From assembly GCA_920105625.2 (NCBI GenBank), contig OV050033.1, positions 6,118,001-6,182,000 of the forward strand: 64,000 bases of DNA, read 5' to 3'. Made by a program: the position numbers and the translations under genes. Source of the stretch: Clusia tigrina. Taxonomy: Eukaryota; Arthropoda; Insecta; Diptera; Clusiidae. Below are positions 11,781 to 24,190 of the stretch, piece after piece (the stretch's first letter is position 1; every line of letters begins with the position of its first letter). Below the pieces are notes generated by a model. That model was not told where the DNA came from and did no database searches. It saw only the letters and a program-made list of their open reading frames with translations.

Positions 11781-14700
11781 ATGTCTAACAACGGCATCAA
11801 GGATGGGCGTTTGTCGAAAGGAAAAAGTGCAGTTAGTGGCGGCTCTGTAGATGAACTGGTGCACTATGTCACTTTGTATGTGCGCAATCCTGTGGTGGTG
11901 AGTGGGCTAGTGCTGCCCTTTCTGCCCCTCTATCTAGGTGCATTCTACCTATGGATATATGTGTACGGCATCGAGGAGCACTACGAAGCCGGCATAGTGG
12001 CCATAGTTGCTATTGCGTTCGTTCATGTGCTGACGCTGCTCTGCTGTTACTGGAGCGTCCATGTGCTGGCGTTTCTCAACTGCCGCCGTGTAAAGGCACC
12101 TCGCATAGGCGTGCTGGCCAAAGTGGTGCCAACCGACAATAATGGATCTTCCCAGATGGTTCCCATACGGCACACGAAACTGAACAATGGTGAGGAGTTG
12201 TACTTTTTTCTGTTCCAAAAGACCAAGTACGTATGGGACGAGGACAAGGCTACTTTTCGTTGCATTTCTTTTCCCGTTAACGAATTGCTGCATTACTACG
12301 CTCGTTCACGCGGTCTGGGGTCCGAGGAGGCAATCGCATTGGCAGAGAAGACTTATGGGGTCAATCTAATGGAAATGATTGTACCCGAATTTCATGAATT
12401 ATTCCTTGAGCGCGCCACTGCACCGTTCTTTGTGTTCCAAATCTTTTCGGTGGGGCTGTGGTGCCTTGATGAATATTGGTACTATTCACTCTTCACCCTG
12501 TTCATGTTGATAGTGTTCGAGTGCACACTGGTGCAACAGCAGTTGCGCAACATGTCCGAAATACGTAAGATGGGCAACAAGCCCTACCTGATCAATGCGC
12601 TGCGCAACAACAAGTGGCGGCAGATAGTGTCAGATCAGTTGCTACCTGGCGACTTGATATCATTAACGCGCTCTCAGAATGATAGCATAGTGCCCTGCGA
12701 TGTGGTATTACTACGAGGAAGCTGTATAGTGGATGAGAGCATGTTGACAGGTGCGTAGGAAGGGCTTCAAATTCTTATAAATCGTTGTATTTATATTCTA
12801 AATTCACAGGCGAATCGGTACCCCAAATGAAAGAATCTCTGGAATCTCTTGATAATCTGGAAACAGAGCTAGATGTAGAAGGCGAAGGCAAGTTGTTCGT
12901 GCTCTTTGGCGGCACCAAAGTTGTGCAGCATACAGCTCCCACAAAGGAAGCCATGCGAGCTCCAGACGGTGGGTGCATTGGCTACGTTATACGTAACGGC
13001 TTTAACACCTCCCAGGGCAAATTGTTACGCACCATTCTGTTCGGTGTGAAGCGCGTGTCGGAGAACAATTTGGAAACCTTTGCATTTATTGTATTCCTCA
13101 TGATATTCGCAGTTGCTGCCGCTACTTATGTATGGATTAAGGGTAGTGAGGATCTAGAACGCAGTCGTTATAAATTGTTCTTGGAGTGTACTCTCATATT
13201 GACCTCAATTATCCCGCCGGACCTACCTATTGAACTGACGCTAGCCGTAAACACTTCGCTGATGCAATTGTCTAAATTGTTTGTCTATTGCACGGAACCG
13301 TTTAGAATCCCTTTCGCCGGCAAGGTGCAGATATGCTGCTTCGACAAAACAGGCACGCTAACCTCTGACAATCTGATGGTTGAGGGTATAGCTGGGCTGT
13401 CGGAAGATGGTAATATTATAGCCATGGACAAAGCAGGCGATAGCACCATTCAAGTATTGGCCACTTGCCATTCTCTGGTGATGCTGGAAGATGGCTTGGT
13501 CGGTGATCCTCTGGAGAAGGCCACACTAACAGCGGTCGACTGGAACCTCACGAAACAGGATAGTGTCATCCCGAAGCGGGGCAAGTTGAAACCGATGCGA
13601 ATTTATCAGCGTTTTTATTTCTCATCGGCATTGAAGCGCATGTCCGTGCTGGCAGGTTACCTGATGCCATTCACCAACGAGGTGAACTACATTGGCACAG
13701 TCAAGGGAGCACCAGAGGTGCTTATGAACATGTTGAAAGAAGTGCCGACTGACTATGAAAAGGTGAGTGTAAAACGGAATTGAGTTGGTCAACTGATCAA
13801 AAAATCCATTTCAGACGTTCCTAGAGTACTCACGGCGTGGCGCTCGAGTACTCGCTCTCGGCGTTAAGGAATTCGGCCATTTGGACGCTCAACGTATACG
13901 GGATCTGAAGCGAGATGATGTGGAGTGTGATTTGATATTTGCAGGTTTCGTTATTATCTCTTGTCCATTGAAACCAGACTCAAAGAGTGTCATTAAGGAA
14001 CTGATACAGGCCTCGCACAAAGTGGTTATGATTACCGGGGACAATCCGCTCACTGCCTGCCATGTTGCCAAAGAACTGCGCTTCACACGTAAAAAGCTGC
14101 TCATATTAACAGCACCACAAACGTCCAGCAACGCTGCTTCCAAGGAAGCCACTTGGGAGTGGGTATCCATTGGGGGAGAAGTACTTTTCGATCTTAAACA
14201 CAATCTTAAAGAGATACTAAGTGGATTTGATTTGTGTATTACCGGCGAGGGTCTACAATATTTGAAGGAAGAGCAACACGGTCACATGCTTAAAGTGCTG
14301 CCATTTGTTACGGTGTGTGCTCGTTTTGCTCCGAAACAGAAGGAGTACATCATCACGGCACTCAAGCAGCTCGGTTACTGTACCTTAATGTGCGGTGATG
14401 GCACAAACGATGTGGGCGCCCTCAAGCACGCCAATGTAGGTGTGTCGCTCTTAAGTAATACACCGTTTAAGGTTAAAAAGAAGAAGGAGGAAAACAGCAA
14501 CAATGCTGCAAATACAGTTGCGGCTACTGGGAACAATGCAGTAAATGAAGCCCCACGAACGAACAACAGACATGGGGGCCGTCAAAATCTGACACCACAA
14601 GAGCGCGCCATACAACGCCATCGCGAAAATTTAAATGTCACACAAGCGAGACTGCAAACTGTACTCAAGGAAATGGACGAAGGAGAACTGTCAGTGGTGA

Positions 14701-16686
14701 AATTGGGAGACGCCAGTATTGCGGCTCCATTCACCAGCAAATCCTCTTCGATTGTGTGCGGTAGGTGACATACATTAATCAGAATTTGTATATATTCAAT
14801 GTGAATATGATTGTTCTTCTTCCACAGTCAACCATATCATTAAGCAAGGGCGCTGCACTTTGGTAACCACATTGCAGATGTTCAAGATTCTGGCCCTGAA
14901 TGCACTCATATCAGCCTACTGCCAATCTGTCCTCTATATTGATGGCGTTAAATTCAGCGACACTCAGGCCACTTTGCAAGGCCTCTTCATAGCAGCTTGC
15001 TTCCTATTTATTACACGTTCCAAAGTAAGGTTACCATCCATTATCGTGTGGTGTCTCTAATTCTTGAAACAATCTCTCCTTAGCCTTTGAAAACGCTCTC
15101 AAAAACGGCACCTTTACCAAATATATTCAATTTGTACACAATCTCGACTATACTTTGCCAATTTGCGGTCCACTTCGCTGCGCTGGTTTACTTAACTCAA
15201 GAAGCCACCGCAAGAACTCCACCGAGGTTTGTTTGGCAGTAGTATAAATTTGATGGCAATACTGAATAATCTCCTCAGTCGCGGTGGGACAATTGTTGTA
15301 TATGGTTTGAACAAGGTTTTTTATATTGCCTCCAGCAGTCTTTCAGATAATGTGGAAAAAATTTTCAAACCAACATTTGAGCGATCTGGAAGGACCGTCT
15401 TTCTAACCGACCTATTGAATTGCAGTAGAATTAAAGGCAGACTATATTAGGACCAGTTGAAAAAGTCATCAATAGGCATCATTAAGGTAGTTAGGGAACG
15501 TATTGGACCGAAACGGGAATTTGGCATGGTACAAAAACCGGCCACCGTCCTTTATTCCACTAAAATCTCAATACAATTTTTTGAAAATTTTGCAAATGAA
15601 ACGATTAATGAGAGTTTAATGGAGGAGGCATGGCTTACCGAGCTAATTAGACATTTTATTACCCAGTAATTAAAGTAACTACAGGTTAAGGCTGAACCGC
15701 GATACGGACCTTTAACAATACGTGACGTTTTCTTTTTGTTGTACTTTTATTACGTTTGCAGAGTAGTTTGAAGCCGTCGGTCTCAACTTAGTTCATACCA
15801 GCGACCACACATACATCAGAGCTAAATGCATACGTGTCGTGACATCGAGCGCCCTGATTGGTTCGTAGACGGCTTTTTCTAACACAACTTCAATAATACC
15901 AATATTTGCGGACAACATTGACAATAACGCTGCATAAAGCGGGCAGCAAACATGTATTGGACCCAACTCATACGTGTTCACTTCAATGCCAATTTTTGTG
16001 ACTAGCACCTACAACAATTATATTATTTGAATAGTCTCGGTCATAATTGCCTAGAAATTATTCCTTATTGCCTCAGAACTATGCTTTTTATATATTTTAA
16101 TTGTTTATCTTATTATAAATTCGTTATTTTCCCCGCCTTACAACAGAGAAGGCAAGGTCAAACTGTTTATTGACATGGATCCAAATGAGAAGCAACCATT
16201 TGAACCGAACATCATAAACAGCACTGTTTACATCATTTGCTTGGCACTGCAAGTGTCCACATTCGCAGTGAATTACAAGGTAAGAAAACTTAGGTCCATC
16301 AGCCCCCTTTTATAAAGATGGCAAATTTATATTTATATTCATCTCTTCTTCTGTTTTCAGGGTCATCCTTTCATGGAGAGCCTACGCGAAAACCGTCTTT
16401 TGATGTATTCGATTTTGGTATCAACCGCATTGGTGATTCTGCTTGCATTTGGAATTTCACCGGAACTAACATCCACATTCGAAATTGTTGACTTTCCCAA
16501 TGATGTGAGTTCCGCTTTTATATTCACATATTTTGAAATTTTTTGAACAACTTTTCCTTTCTACAGTTTCGTAAGATTCTGGTGTTTGTTTTGGTAGCGG
16601 ACACAATGTCTGCCTATTTGGTCGACAAAATATGCTCATTTCTCTTTGGCGAGACCAGGCGAAAATCCAAAGTACTGAACTGTTAA
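11781..16686 (+). CDS. ATP13A1: P5A-type ATPase (ATP13A1, ER transmembrane-helix dislocase)
   Basis: P5A ATPases sit in the ER and extract mis-inserted transmembrane helices. Eight exons: 11781-12750, 12810-13762, 13815-14760, 14828-15024, 15084-15226, 16147-16279, 16361-16504, 16567-16686. Phases agree throughout and give 1201 residues, the normal family length. Visible motifs are LTGES (actuator dephosphorylation motif across exons 1/2), [13 protein letters not shown] in the core transmembrane segment (a P5A signature), CFDKTGTLT with phosphorylated Asp near residue 502, TGDNPLTA, and [14 protein letters not shown]. The C-terminal membrane block has [20 protein letters not shown]. An Asn/Ala-rich insert follows the CGDGTND region. 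Intron 5 is unusually long (920 bases). It is the orthologue of Drosophila CG6230, which I recall is named anne boleyn. Confidence 0.97.
15227..16146. other. Long intron 5 of ATP13A1
   Basis: The other ATP13A1 introns are 52-82 bases, but this one is 920. It holds two in-line open frames on the plus strand (15229-15450 and 15457-15669, 73 and 70 codons) separated by a single stop. Neither resembles a family I recognise. The size suggests an inserted element or relic, but I see no terminal repeats or target duplication. Confidence 0.4.
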
Positions 16687-17385
16687 GTAGGGAATACTTT
16701 TACGTTCCAACAAAATAATGTAATAGACAACGTTTAACTACTAACTTATTTTAAACTTAATTTATAGTCAAAGAAACAGAAAGAGAGAATATTGAAATTA
16801 TTAAATTGCATCAGAGAGCTGAATTTATTCCGATTAATTTTGTACCTTCAATGTAAATCGTTATTTGCTGTAACTCGGCAATACAAAATAAGTTTCACAT
16901 ATGAAAAAATAAAATTAAATATTGAACTAGTACTCGTACTTGAGTTAAGGAAGGAAAAAACCAACGCATTTTGTGTAATAGCGTGTAAACAATTGCAATT
17001 AATTTATATAATTATGTGTCTGTGTGTGTACGATTGTATAATAAAATCAGAAAGAAATGTATACGAATTGTGTTCTGCTCCGAGTGGATTTAAAAGTTAA
17101 GGCCGAAAAACACATCAAATGACGCAGAACGTAAGTGGCGGGAACCATCCCAGTCCAGAATGATTCTTCTCTGCCTTGATGGATATTGTAAGGAAAATCG
17201 AGCGCAACAATAACAATATAGGATGATTCTTCTCTGTCTTGATGAATGTTGTAAAGAAAATTCGAAGATGGTGGAAAAATTCTACGTCCTCCTTATTTCG
17301 TCCTGCGCTTTACGTTTTCCGCCATTTTATATGCAGTGCCCCAATTAAAAGTGCGTTTTCTTATCAATGCTGATGCGCGTTGATG
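16687..17385. other. Intergenic DNA between convergent ATP13A1 and the Gr39a-like locus
   Basis: AT-rich 3' flanking sequence of two convergent genes. A block near 17160-17215 (TGATTCTTCTCTGCCTTGATG and onward) recurs imperfectly at about 17222-17270, a short local duplication. No gene is seen. Confidence 0.5.
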
Positions 17386-20300
17386 TTACCAATTCTGCTT
17401 CGCTTTGGCGAGCAATGCGCGTTGATCCTCCATCTTGGAGTCCTCCAATTGCTTGAATTGAATCAAAATTACCAGATACGTGGTAACAGCCGAAAATATC
17501 TGCAAGTTAGAAGGCATACATTATTTGCAAGCCAATCGGATTGTGAACATTAATTGATTGTTAGTAGGGCTTACTTTGAATAGCGTTGAATTGTCGATGA
17601 CAAAGAAGCCGTAAGCTGTAAATTGCACCTCCTGCTTAATGCTTTTGGTCAGGAACTTATCAATCTGAAAGTGTGCCAACAGTGTAAACATGTAATGTGG
17701 GGATTGCAATGCAATGTGTTCGTTCGTTTCACTTACAATGTTTTGATACTCCTTGCTCTTGCCATAGACCCGTGCCAAAATTTGTGATGTTATGTTGGCC
17801 TGTTTTAATCAATACAAATATAAATAAACATCCACGTAATTAGCGTGAAAATATCGTTTTTAAGTGATATACAAAATTTAAGTTTAGTAGATTGGATTCT
17901 GTCGATTGATTATATTGGTAAATTCTGTCTATAGATTCTGTCGCCTGATTTTGTGATTGATTCTGTGGGTAAATTCTGCCGATCGATTCTGTCATTGATT
18001 ATGTGAGCATAATAGACTGTTGGTAAATTTTGGCAATTGATTCTGCCTGTTGTAGACTCTGTCCATTGATTCTGTGGGCAGATTTTGTCGGTAGATTCTA
18101 TAAATATATTCTGTCCATTGATTATGTGGGAAGACTCTGTCCATTGATTATGTGGGAAGACTCTGTCCATTGATTATGTGGGAAGACTCTGTCCATTGAT
18201 TATGTGGGAAGACTCTGTCCATTGATTATGTGGGAAGACTCTGTCCATTGATTATGTGGGAAGACTCTGTCCATTGATTATGTGGAAAGACTCTGTCCAT
18301 TGATTATGTGGAAAGACTCTGTCCATTGATTATGTGGGAAGACTCTGTCCATTGATTATGTGGGAAGACTCTGTCCATTGATTATGTGGGAAGACTCTGT
18401 CCATTGATTATGTGGGAAGACTCTGTCCATTGATTATGTGGGAAGACTCTGTCCATTGATTATGTGGGAAGACTCTGTCCATTGATTATGTGGGAAGACT
18501 CTGTCCATTGATTATGTGGAAAGACTCTGTCCATTGATTATGTGGAAAGACTCTGTCCATTGATTATGTGGGAAGACTCTGTCCATTGATTATGTGGGAA
18601 GACTCTGTCCATTGATTTGTGGGAAGACTCTATCCATTGATTCTGTGGGGTGTCAGTAGATTCTGCCGGGAGGGGTTCAGTTGGTAGATTCTGTTAATAA
18701 AGTTTGCTGATTGTTGACGCTATCCATTGATTCTGTGGGCTGACTCTGTAGATGGATTCTGTGGGCAGATTTAGTCGGTAAATTATATCTATAGATTCTG
18801 GTGGTATATTTTGGCGGTAGATTTTGTGCATTCTGGTTCTGTGGGTAGATTCTGTCAGCAGATTATAAAAGTATGACGATAAGAAAACTATTCTAATAAT
18901 TATTGAACTTACGTTATATTGATATTAATAATTTTTAATAAAAACCTTCGACAATTTTGTTGGAATTTCCCATATATGATTTTATCATATTAGGGTAAGG
19001 TTATTTATTTACAATTAAATATTGCAACGAACTTAGATGAAAGTAGAGAAAGCGCAGGAAAATTGTTCTAGAATAGGATTGAAACCGCGGACCTCAACAA
19101 CGTAAATAAATCTCACAATGACAGATTCAGACACAGAAGAAGAGCCACAACAAGGTAAACGAAGCAATGAATATATTTCCATGTGGCACTAGAAGACTAG
19201 AAGAGGTAAGAACCATACAGTGACCGGCAGTTGTATGTCCAAATACCATGCGGAGCTTTTAATTCCAGTGTAAATCCCAACTGTATTATCGAGGTGGCTT
19301 TCACCGAGAGGTGAACAGAAACAGAATTTACTCCAGAAGGAGGTTTCTGTTGCCGGTTCTGTTCTATGTCACTTTGCACGTTCAGAGATTTCAAATAGAG
19401 AGAGAGTAGTGAATTTATTCTGTCGTCACAGACAGAGAACACAGAGAAGCGACACTTAAATGTCAAATTTTCAAACGCTTCAAAATATGCTTTGTTTATC
19501 AAATGCTTTGGTAATCATTTGTTTATCTTTGGTTCTGAAGAAAATCACCCACACTATTACAGTTTTGCGCATTTTTAAGTGTCCGCAAAATGAGAGACGT
19601 TTCTCTGTATTCTCTGGTCACAGCCATGAGTAAGAATATTGCAGTGTATTTCTCTTCTCGAGCGTAATTGGTCTTTGAAACCTTCTTAAAAGCTCTTATC
19701 TTTGAAGTCAAAGTTTCCAACTGGAAGTGATGAATGGGTAACTAATTACGTAAGGGATGATAGCGTACACACAAATACTGAGGCAAAACACAATGGGGTG
19801 GGGATAATTGTACAAAATATGGCGTCATAAGTTAAATGACAAAGATAATTGTAATACTCTGCTATAGTACATATTGAAAAGGAGAGACAGAGGTGTTCCA
19901 TACAAATGTATAATTGTCCTTCTCAATATATGCAGCTGACTCAAATCTAAAACCACGATAAAATGAAAAGTATAAATGTTATATAATAATTGTATCATGA
20001 TCTAAAACATCGTGGCAATCATGTTTGTTTTTGTACCACAACATTATTATACGGCAATTGAAGAATTTCATCACCTTGTTTCTAATCACATTCGTACTAA
20101 CCTGCTTGGTGGCCTCTCCACAGCACTTGGACAACAAGGCCAAAATGGCCGTGTGCAAACACAACCAAGCGAAGCACCATTGCAGCACATTCAACGAGAC
20201 GAATCCTTGCATTGTGAACTGCACAAAGAGATTGTAAGTGTTGGTGGTGATGGTGTAGAAGGCGTACCCCATATAGCCGACTAAAATCAGATTGCAACAT

Positions 20301-21142
20301 TCGTTAATGGACTTGTAGATGCGCAGCAGTTTGTTGTGCATGCGATAGGTGAACAGTGAATCTTCCGGGAACATCTCCATTACGGCCACACCGCCGACGC
20401 GGCGCATCTGACGACGTGCCTTGCGCTGCTGGACGTACGTGTAACCGGTGAGTACTAAATTGAGATAAGCAAAGCGCATGGACACGATTCGCAACATCGC
20501 CGAAGCAAACACAATGAAAATAGTCGACAGGCCATTCTGGAGGGCGCTGTAGCCAATCAGAATGTACGAGGTGGGCGTCAGCGGCTCTGTGCGTGCGAAC
20601 GTCTTCAGCATGATGATGTACCACTGACACAGACAAATGCCCACAATGAACTTCACCGAGAAGCCGCAATTGTTGGTCAGCGTTGCACGAAACTGATGGC
20701 GCACCTCCTCGTCGACTTTCAGAATTTCGTTTATGATCAAGAGGAAGTTTTTCGAGTTTCTGGCGCAGATGAAAACCGTCACCGTGTATGTCACTATGCA
20801 CAGCAGAATCTCGATCCACTGATTTATGTTGTCCGTGTCGCGGTACGAGTAGAAAAGTTGTTCGGAACCGGGCGTGAATAAATTGTACAAGTTGAAAATG
20901 GTCAAACCGTGCACCACGCCCCGCACAAAAAACGAGTAGAATTCGTTATGTCTGGTCGGTGGGCCCACCTCGTAGCAGGACACTTGCTCATATATCGGCA
21001 GCAGACCCGTTGCCTTCAGAATGAACAAAATAGTCTTAATATCGTTGAAGACGGGATTATCTTTACAAGATTCCTGCAAAAATTCATTACTAAAGACGCG
21101 CCGTCGATGAACCGGGGAAGTTTTAAGTTTATTGCCTCCCAT
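17386..21142 (-). CDS. Gr39a: Gustatory receptor, Gr39a-like, proximal first exon plus common exons
   Basis: A seven-transmembrane insect gustatory receptor (7tm_7), expected in the dendritic membrane of taste neurons. Exons on the minus strand are 21142-20102 (347 codons), 17799-17737 (21), 17664-17575 (30) and 17499-17386 (37 plus stop), all phase 0, giving 435 residues. The large exon contains the membrane segments through about TM6. The three small exons supply the conserved C-terminus: ARVYGKSKEYQNI, then KQEVQFTAYGFFVIDNSTLF, then SAVTTYLVILIQFKQLEDSK, which holds the family TY...QF signature in TM7. One large first exon followed by three tiny exons is the layout of Drosophila Gr39a. 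The Gr39a name is inferred from that layout; Gr32a and Gr68a have related C-termini. Intron 1 is 2.3 kb and carries a minisatellite. Confidence 0.88.
17800..20101. other. Large intron of the gustatory receptor locus
   Basis: A 2.3-kb intron separating the proximal large first exon from the three common 3' exons. It contains the 26-bp minisatellite described separately, with decayed copies on both sides (about 17890-18110 and 18650-18860). From 18900 to 19980 it is AT-rich, and open frames of 60-100 codons there have no recognisable similarity. Confidence 0.7.
18111..18649. repeat. 26-bp minisatellite
   Basis: About 20 head-to-tail copies of a 26-base unit (core TCCATTGATTATGTGGGAAG). Only a few positions vary, for example GGAAAG instead of GGGAAG in four copies. 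The central copies look identical, which indicates recent homogenisation. The edges grade into diverged GATTCTGTSGATTGATTCTG-like sequence. It lies in the large intron of the gustatory receptor locus. Confidence 0.95.
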
Positions 21143-22560
21143 GTCTACCTTGGTACATGTTTCGCACTACTTTTAAGTATACTTCCAACTTTAATGGCGC
21201 TGAGAACACGAACGAAAATGCCACTAGCAAAGGAGGGCAACTGGGACTACCAAGGTAGCAGTTCATCTTATCATTGAATCGCCGTGTGTGCCCGGTGGAC
21301 AGTTGAGGTTCATTAAAATTTTATTAGTTGCTTTTGCATTAAATGCGATATCAAAGGACAGAAATATTGTAGAAATAATCGAGTTTATGTGAGAGTATGT
21401 GCCCGCAAGAAGCGTGTATGGAAGGGGGTCTTCATAATCCATTAGTATAATTAATAAACTCGTATCATATTGAAATACAACACAGCGCTACGTTCAACCT
21501 TACGAAGTAGTCCGTGAATGCCATGAAATAAAGAGCTTACTTGACGACATGCATCAAGCCATGCTAACCAGGCTGCCAAAATAGACTGCGATGAATTACT
21601 CACTTCAGGCTGCCAAAATAAACCGTGATAAATTACTCACATGGTGTCTCTCAATGGCAAACTGGTGTGAAAGCATTCTGAGGCATTCGGGTAAACTAAA
21701 TTACAGGCCAAATACTGAATTGGCTTATAACATTATTGGTAAAAGGATTTGCAAGCAATTTGGATATGTTCGAGTAATTTTAATCCCATCCTAAAATTAG
21801 TTAAATAGTTATCATCCTTTCAACAACAAAGACAATTTGGTCTCCTAAACTATTGTAATGCCAAGCACGTTGATAAGGAATAGGATTTTTCTCAATATTA
21901 TTAATGTAGCATATGTAAATGGATCCGCGGCTCACAACGCACCCAACTGGTGGTCTAAGTGGCATCACTGGTTATTGGTGATGCGGCTGCCCTACCTACC
22001 TATGTAAATGGATGAATCCCTGCTTTACGTATGATTTCATTAACTACGTAAGCCTTCTAATGGAATTGCGAGGTGCAATGACAAGAACAGCAGCAAGCAT
22101 AGACTCGCAGAGGTGAAATTGTGAAGACCAATTACGTAACCACAACAACAATCTTAGGCAGGCGGGTACATACACAGTCACAAAAAGCAACAACACAGCT
22201 TCACCATATGTCGCAAAAGCAACAACAATGTAATGAGGTAAATAACCAAACAAACTGAGGCAAGAAAAATCGATATGGGCTTTTTTATATATTTGTAGAA
22301 GGCTGCTAGTCTCATAGTCGTGGAGTCGCGGGTGCGAATCCTGCCTGGAAAAACCTCTTTCGAAATATTTTTCTCTTCGGGTCGAAAGCCTAAGTTGCTA
22401 GTACTCAATTCCCGAAATCCTTGCACACATAATTAATTATGGTGTAAGATATCAAGGAAAATATTATATATTAATATAACTTAAACACCCCCTCTTTTGA
22501 ATGATTCTGTTCTTGGCACCCAGAATATAATAAAAGTGTTGTGAAATAGATCGAGTAGCT
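21143..22560. other. Spacer between the two alternative Gr first exons, proximal part
   Basis: No gene is seen. It holds a roughly 37-base tandem duplication at about 21569-21642 (AGGCTGCCAAAATA in both copies). A tRNA T-arm-like sequence at about 22295-22352 is listed separately. Sequence around 21920-22010 resembles 3' tails of non-LTR elements, but only weakly. Confidence 0.45.
22295..22352 (+). repeat. Possible tRNA-derived SINE fragment
   Basis: A 5-bp stem (GCGGG with CCTGC) encloses the 7-base loop TGCGAAT, differing from the pol III B-box loop TTCGAAT by one base. The preceding sequence could form a degenerate anticodon arm. There is no matching acceptor stem, so this is not a tRNA gene. 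A tRNA-derived SINE or tRNA relic is the best guess. Confidence 0.3.
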
Positions 22561-22565
22561 TTAAA

Positions 22566-23815
22566 AGGACAGAAGAAGAGGAAGGGATAGGCACTTCGCT
22601 CTCAGAGGACGTACGGGAGAGGATGGGTAAATCGCTCTCAGAGAACGTACAGGTAAGGTTGGAAAATCGCTCTCAGAAGACGTAGATGAAAGGATAGGTA
22701 CATCGCTCTCGGAGGACATAGAAGGGTGGTTTGGGAAATTGCTCTCAGAAGACATAGGTAAATCGGTCTCAGAGGACATAGAGGAGAGGATAGGTAAATC
22801 GGTCTCAGAGGACATAGAGGAGAGGATAGGTAAATCGCTGTCAGAGGACATAGAGGACAGGTACATTGCTCTCAGAGGACGTAGATGAAGGGATAAGTAA
22901 ATTGCTCTCAGAGGACATAGAAGGGGGGTTAGGGAAATTGCTCTCAGAAGACATAGGTAAATCGGTCTCAGAGGACATAGAGGAGAGGATAGGTAAATCG
23001 CTGTCAGAGGGCATAGAGGACAGGTACATTGCTCTCAGAAGACGTAGATGAAAGAATAGGTACATCGCTCTCGGAGGACATAGAGGGGGGTTAGGAAAAT
23101 TCCTGTCATAGACTGAATTAGGGGAGGGGATAGGTAAGTGGCTCTCTGAAGATGTAGAAGAGAGGATAGGTAAATCGGTCCAGAGGACATAGAGGAGAGG
23201 ATAGGTAAATCGGTCTCAGAGGACGTAGATGAGAGGATAGGTAAATTTCTCTCAGAGGACGTAGAGAAGAGGAGAGGTAAATCCCTGTCAGAGGACATAG
23301 AGGTGAGGTTGGGAAAATTCTCTCAGAGGACGTAGAGCCGAGGATAGGTACAACGCGCTCAGAGGACGTAGAGAAGAGGAGAGGTAAATCCCTGTCAGAG
23401 GACATAGAGGTGAGGTTGGGAAAATTCTCTCAGAGGACGTAGAGCCGAGGATAGGTACAACGCGCTCAGAGGACATAGAGGTGAATATAGGTAAATTGCT
23501 CTTAGAGGACATAGAGGAGAGGATTGATAAATCGCTCTCATAGGACTTAGATAATAAGTAAATAGCTCCCAAAACAACGTAGATGCGAGGCTAGGTAAAT
23601 TGCTCACAAAGGACGTAGAGGAGAGGATTGGTAAATAGCTCGCAAAGGACTTAGAGGTAGAAGAATGGAGAGGTACATCACTCTCAGAGGTCGTAGAAGG
23701 GCCAATAGGTAAATCGGTCTCAGAGGACATAGACGAAGAAGAAGGGATAGGTAAATGGCTCTCAGAGAATGTAGAGGAGAGGCTTGGTAAATCGCCCCCA
23801 TAGGACGTACAGGAA
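22566..23815 (+). repeat. 36-bp coding-type minisatellite (12-residue repeat)
   Basis: About 34 imperfect tandem copies of a 36-base unit with core GAGGACATAGAGGAGAGGAT. On the plus strand the unit encodes 12 residues, approximately SEDIEERIGKSV, with stretches of up to about 60 codons open (22866-23051). Frameshifts and stops break the array. The 3' end reads D-V-Q-E-I-F-R-R into a retroviral-type CCHC knuckle, which suggests that the repeat expanded within a gag-like gene. Minus-strand open frames rich in Ser/Leu/Pro are shadows. Confidence 0.9.
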
Positions 23816-23950
23816 ATATTTAGACGTGCTTCAAGGGACAAAAAGGGTGATGTGAGTAATGATAAGTGTCGGAGATGTGGGCAGATAGGCCACTGATCAA
23901 GAGGATGCATTAGCCAGAAAGGCTACAGAAATAGGATGAAAGGAATTTGG
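23801..23950 (+). pseudogene. Gag-like CCHC zinc-knuckle relic
   Basis: Plus-strand translation gives CRRCGQIGH, then a stop, then SRGC, an exact C-X2-C-X4-H-X4-C spacing with one in-frame stop inside. The cysteine and histidine codons run from 23867 to 23908. A Lys/Arg-rich stretch precedes it. This is the nucleocapsid-type knuckle of a retroelement Gag. It follows the 36-bp repeat array in a compatible frame, and no polymerase sequence is found nearby. Confidence 0.65.
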
Positions 23951-24190
23951 TAAGAGAGGAGGAGTCATGTAAGAAAGAATGTGTAAATTCAATAAACCTG
24001 TGGCTGAAGCAGGGGAAGTAAAATGTTATATATTTTTGTAATAAGTAACCCATCCTTTAAATGATACTATTTATATCGAGCTGCAAGTCCTGGCAGTTAG
24101 TGCTCGTTTTCTTTTGTTTAGTAATAATTGCATTACATGCCTATATAAAAACGAGAGCAAAGTGATACTCCAGGGGGCTTTAAAAACAAC

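Noticed and set aside
18111..18649. CRISPR-like array
   Set aside because: Repeats are directly adjacent with no unique spacers, and the genome is eukaryotic. It is a minisatellite.
22561..23910. Ser/Leu/Pro-rich minus-strand frames up to 171 codons
   Set aside because: Shadows of the 36-bp minisatellite. The plus strand better fits a coding origin because it continues into the CCHC knuckle.
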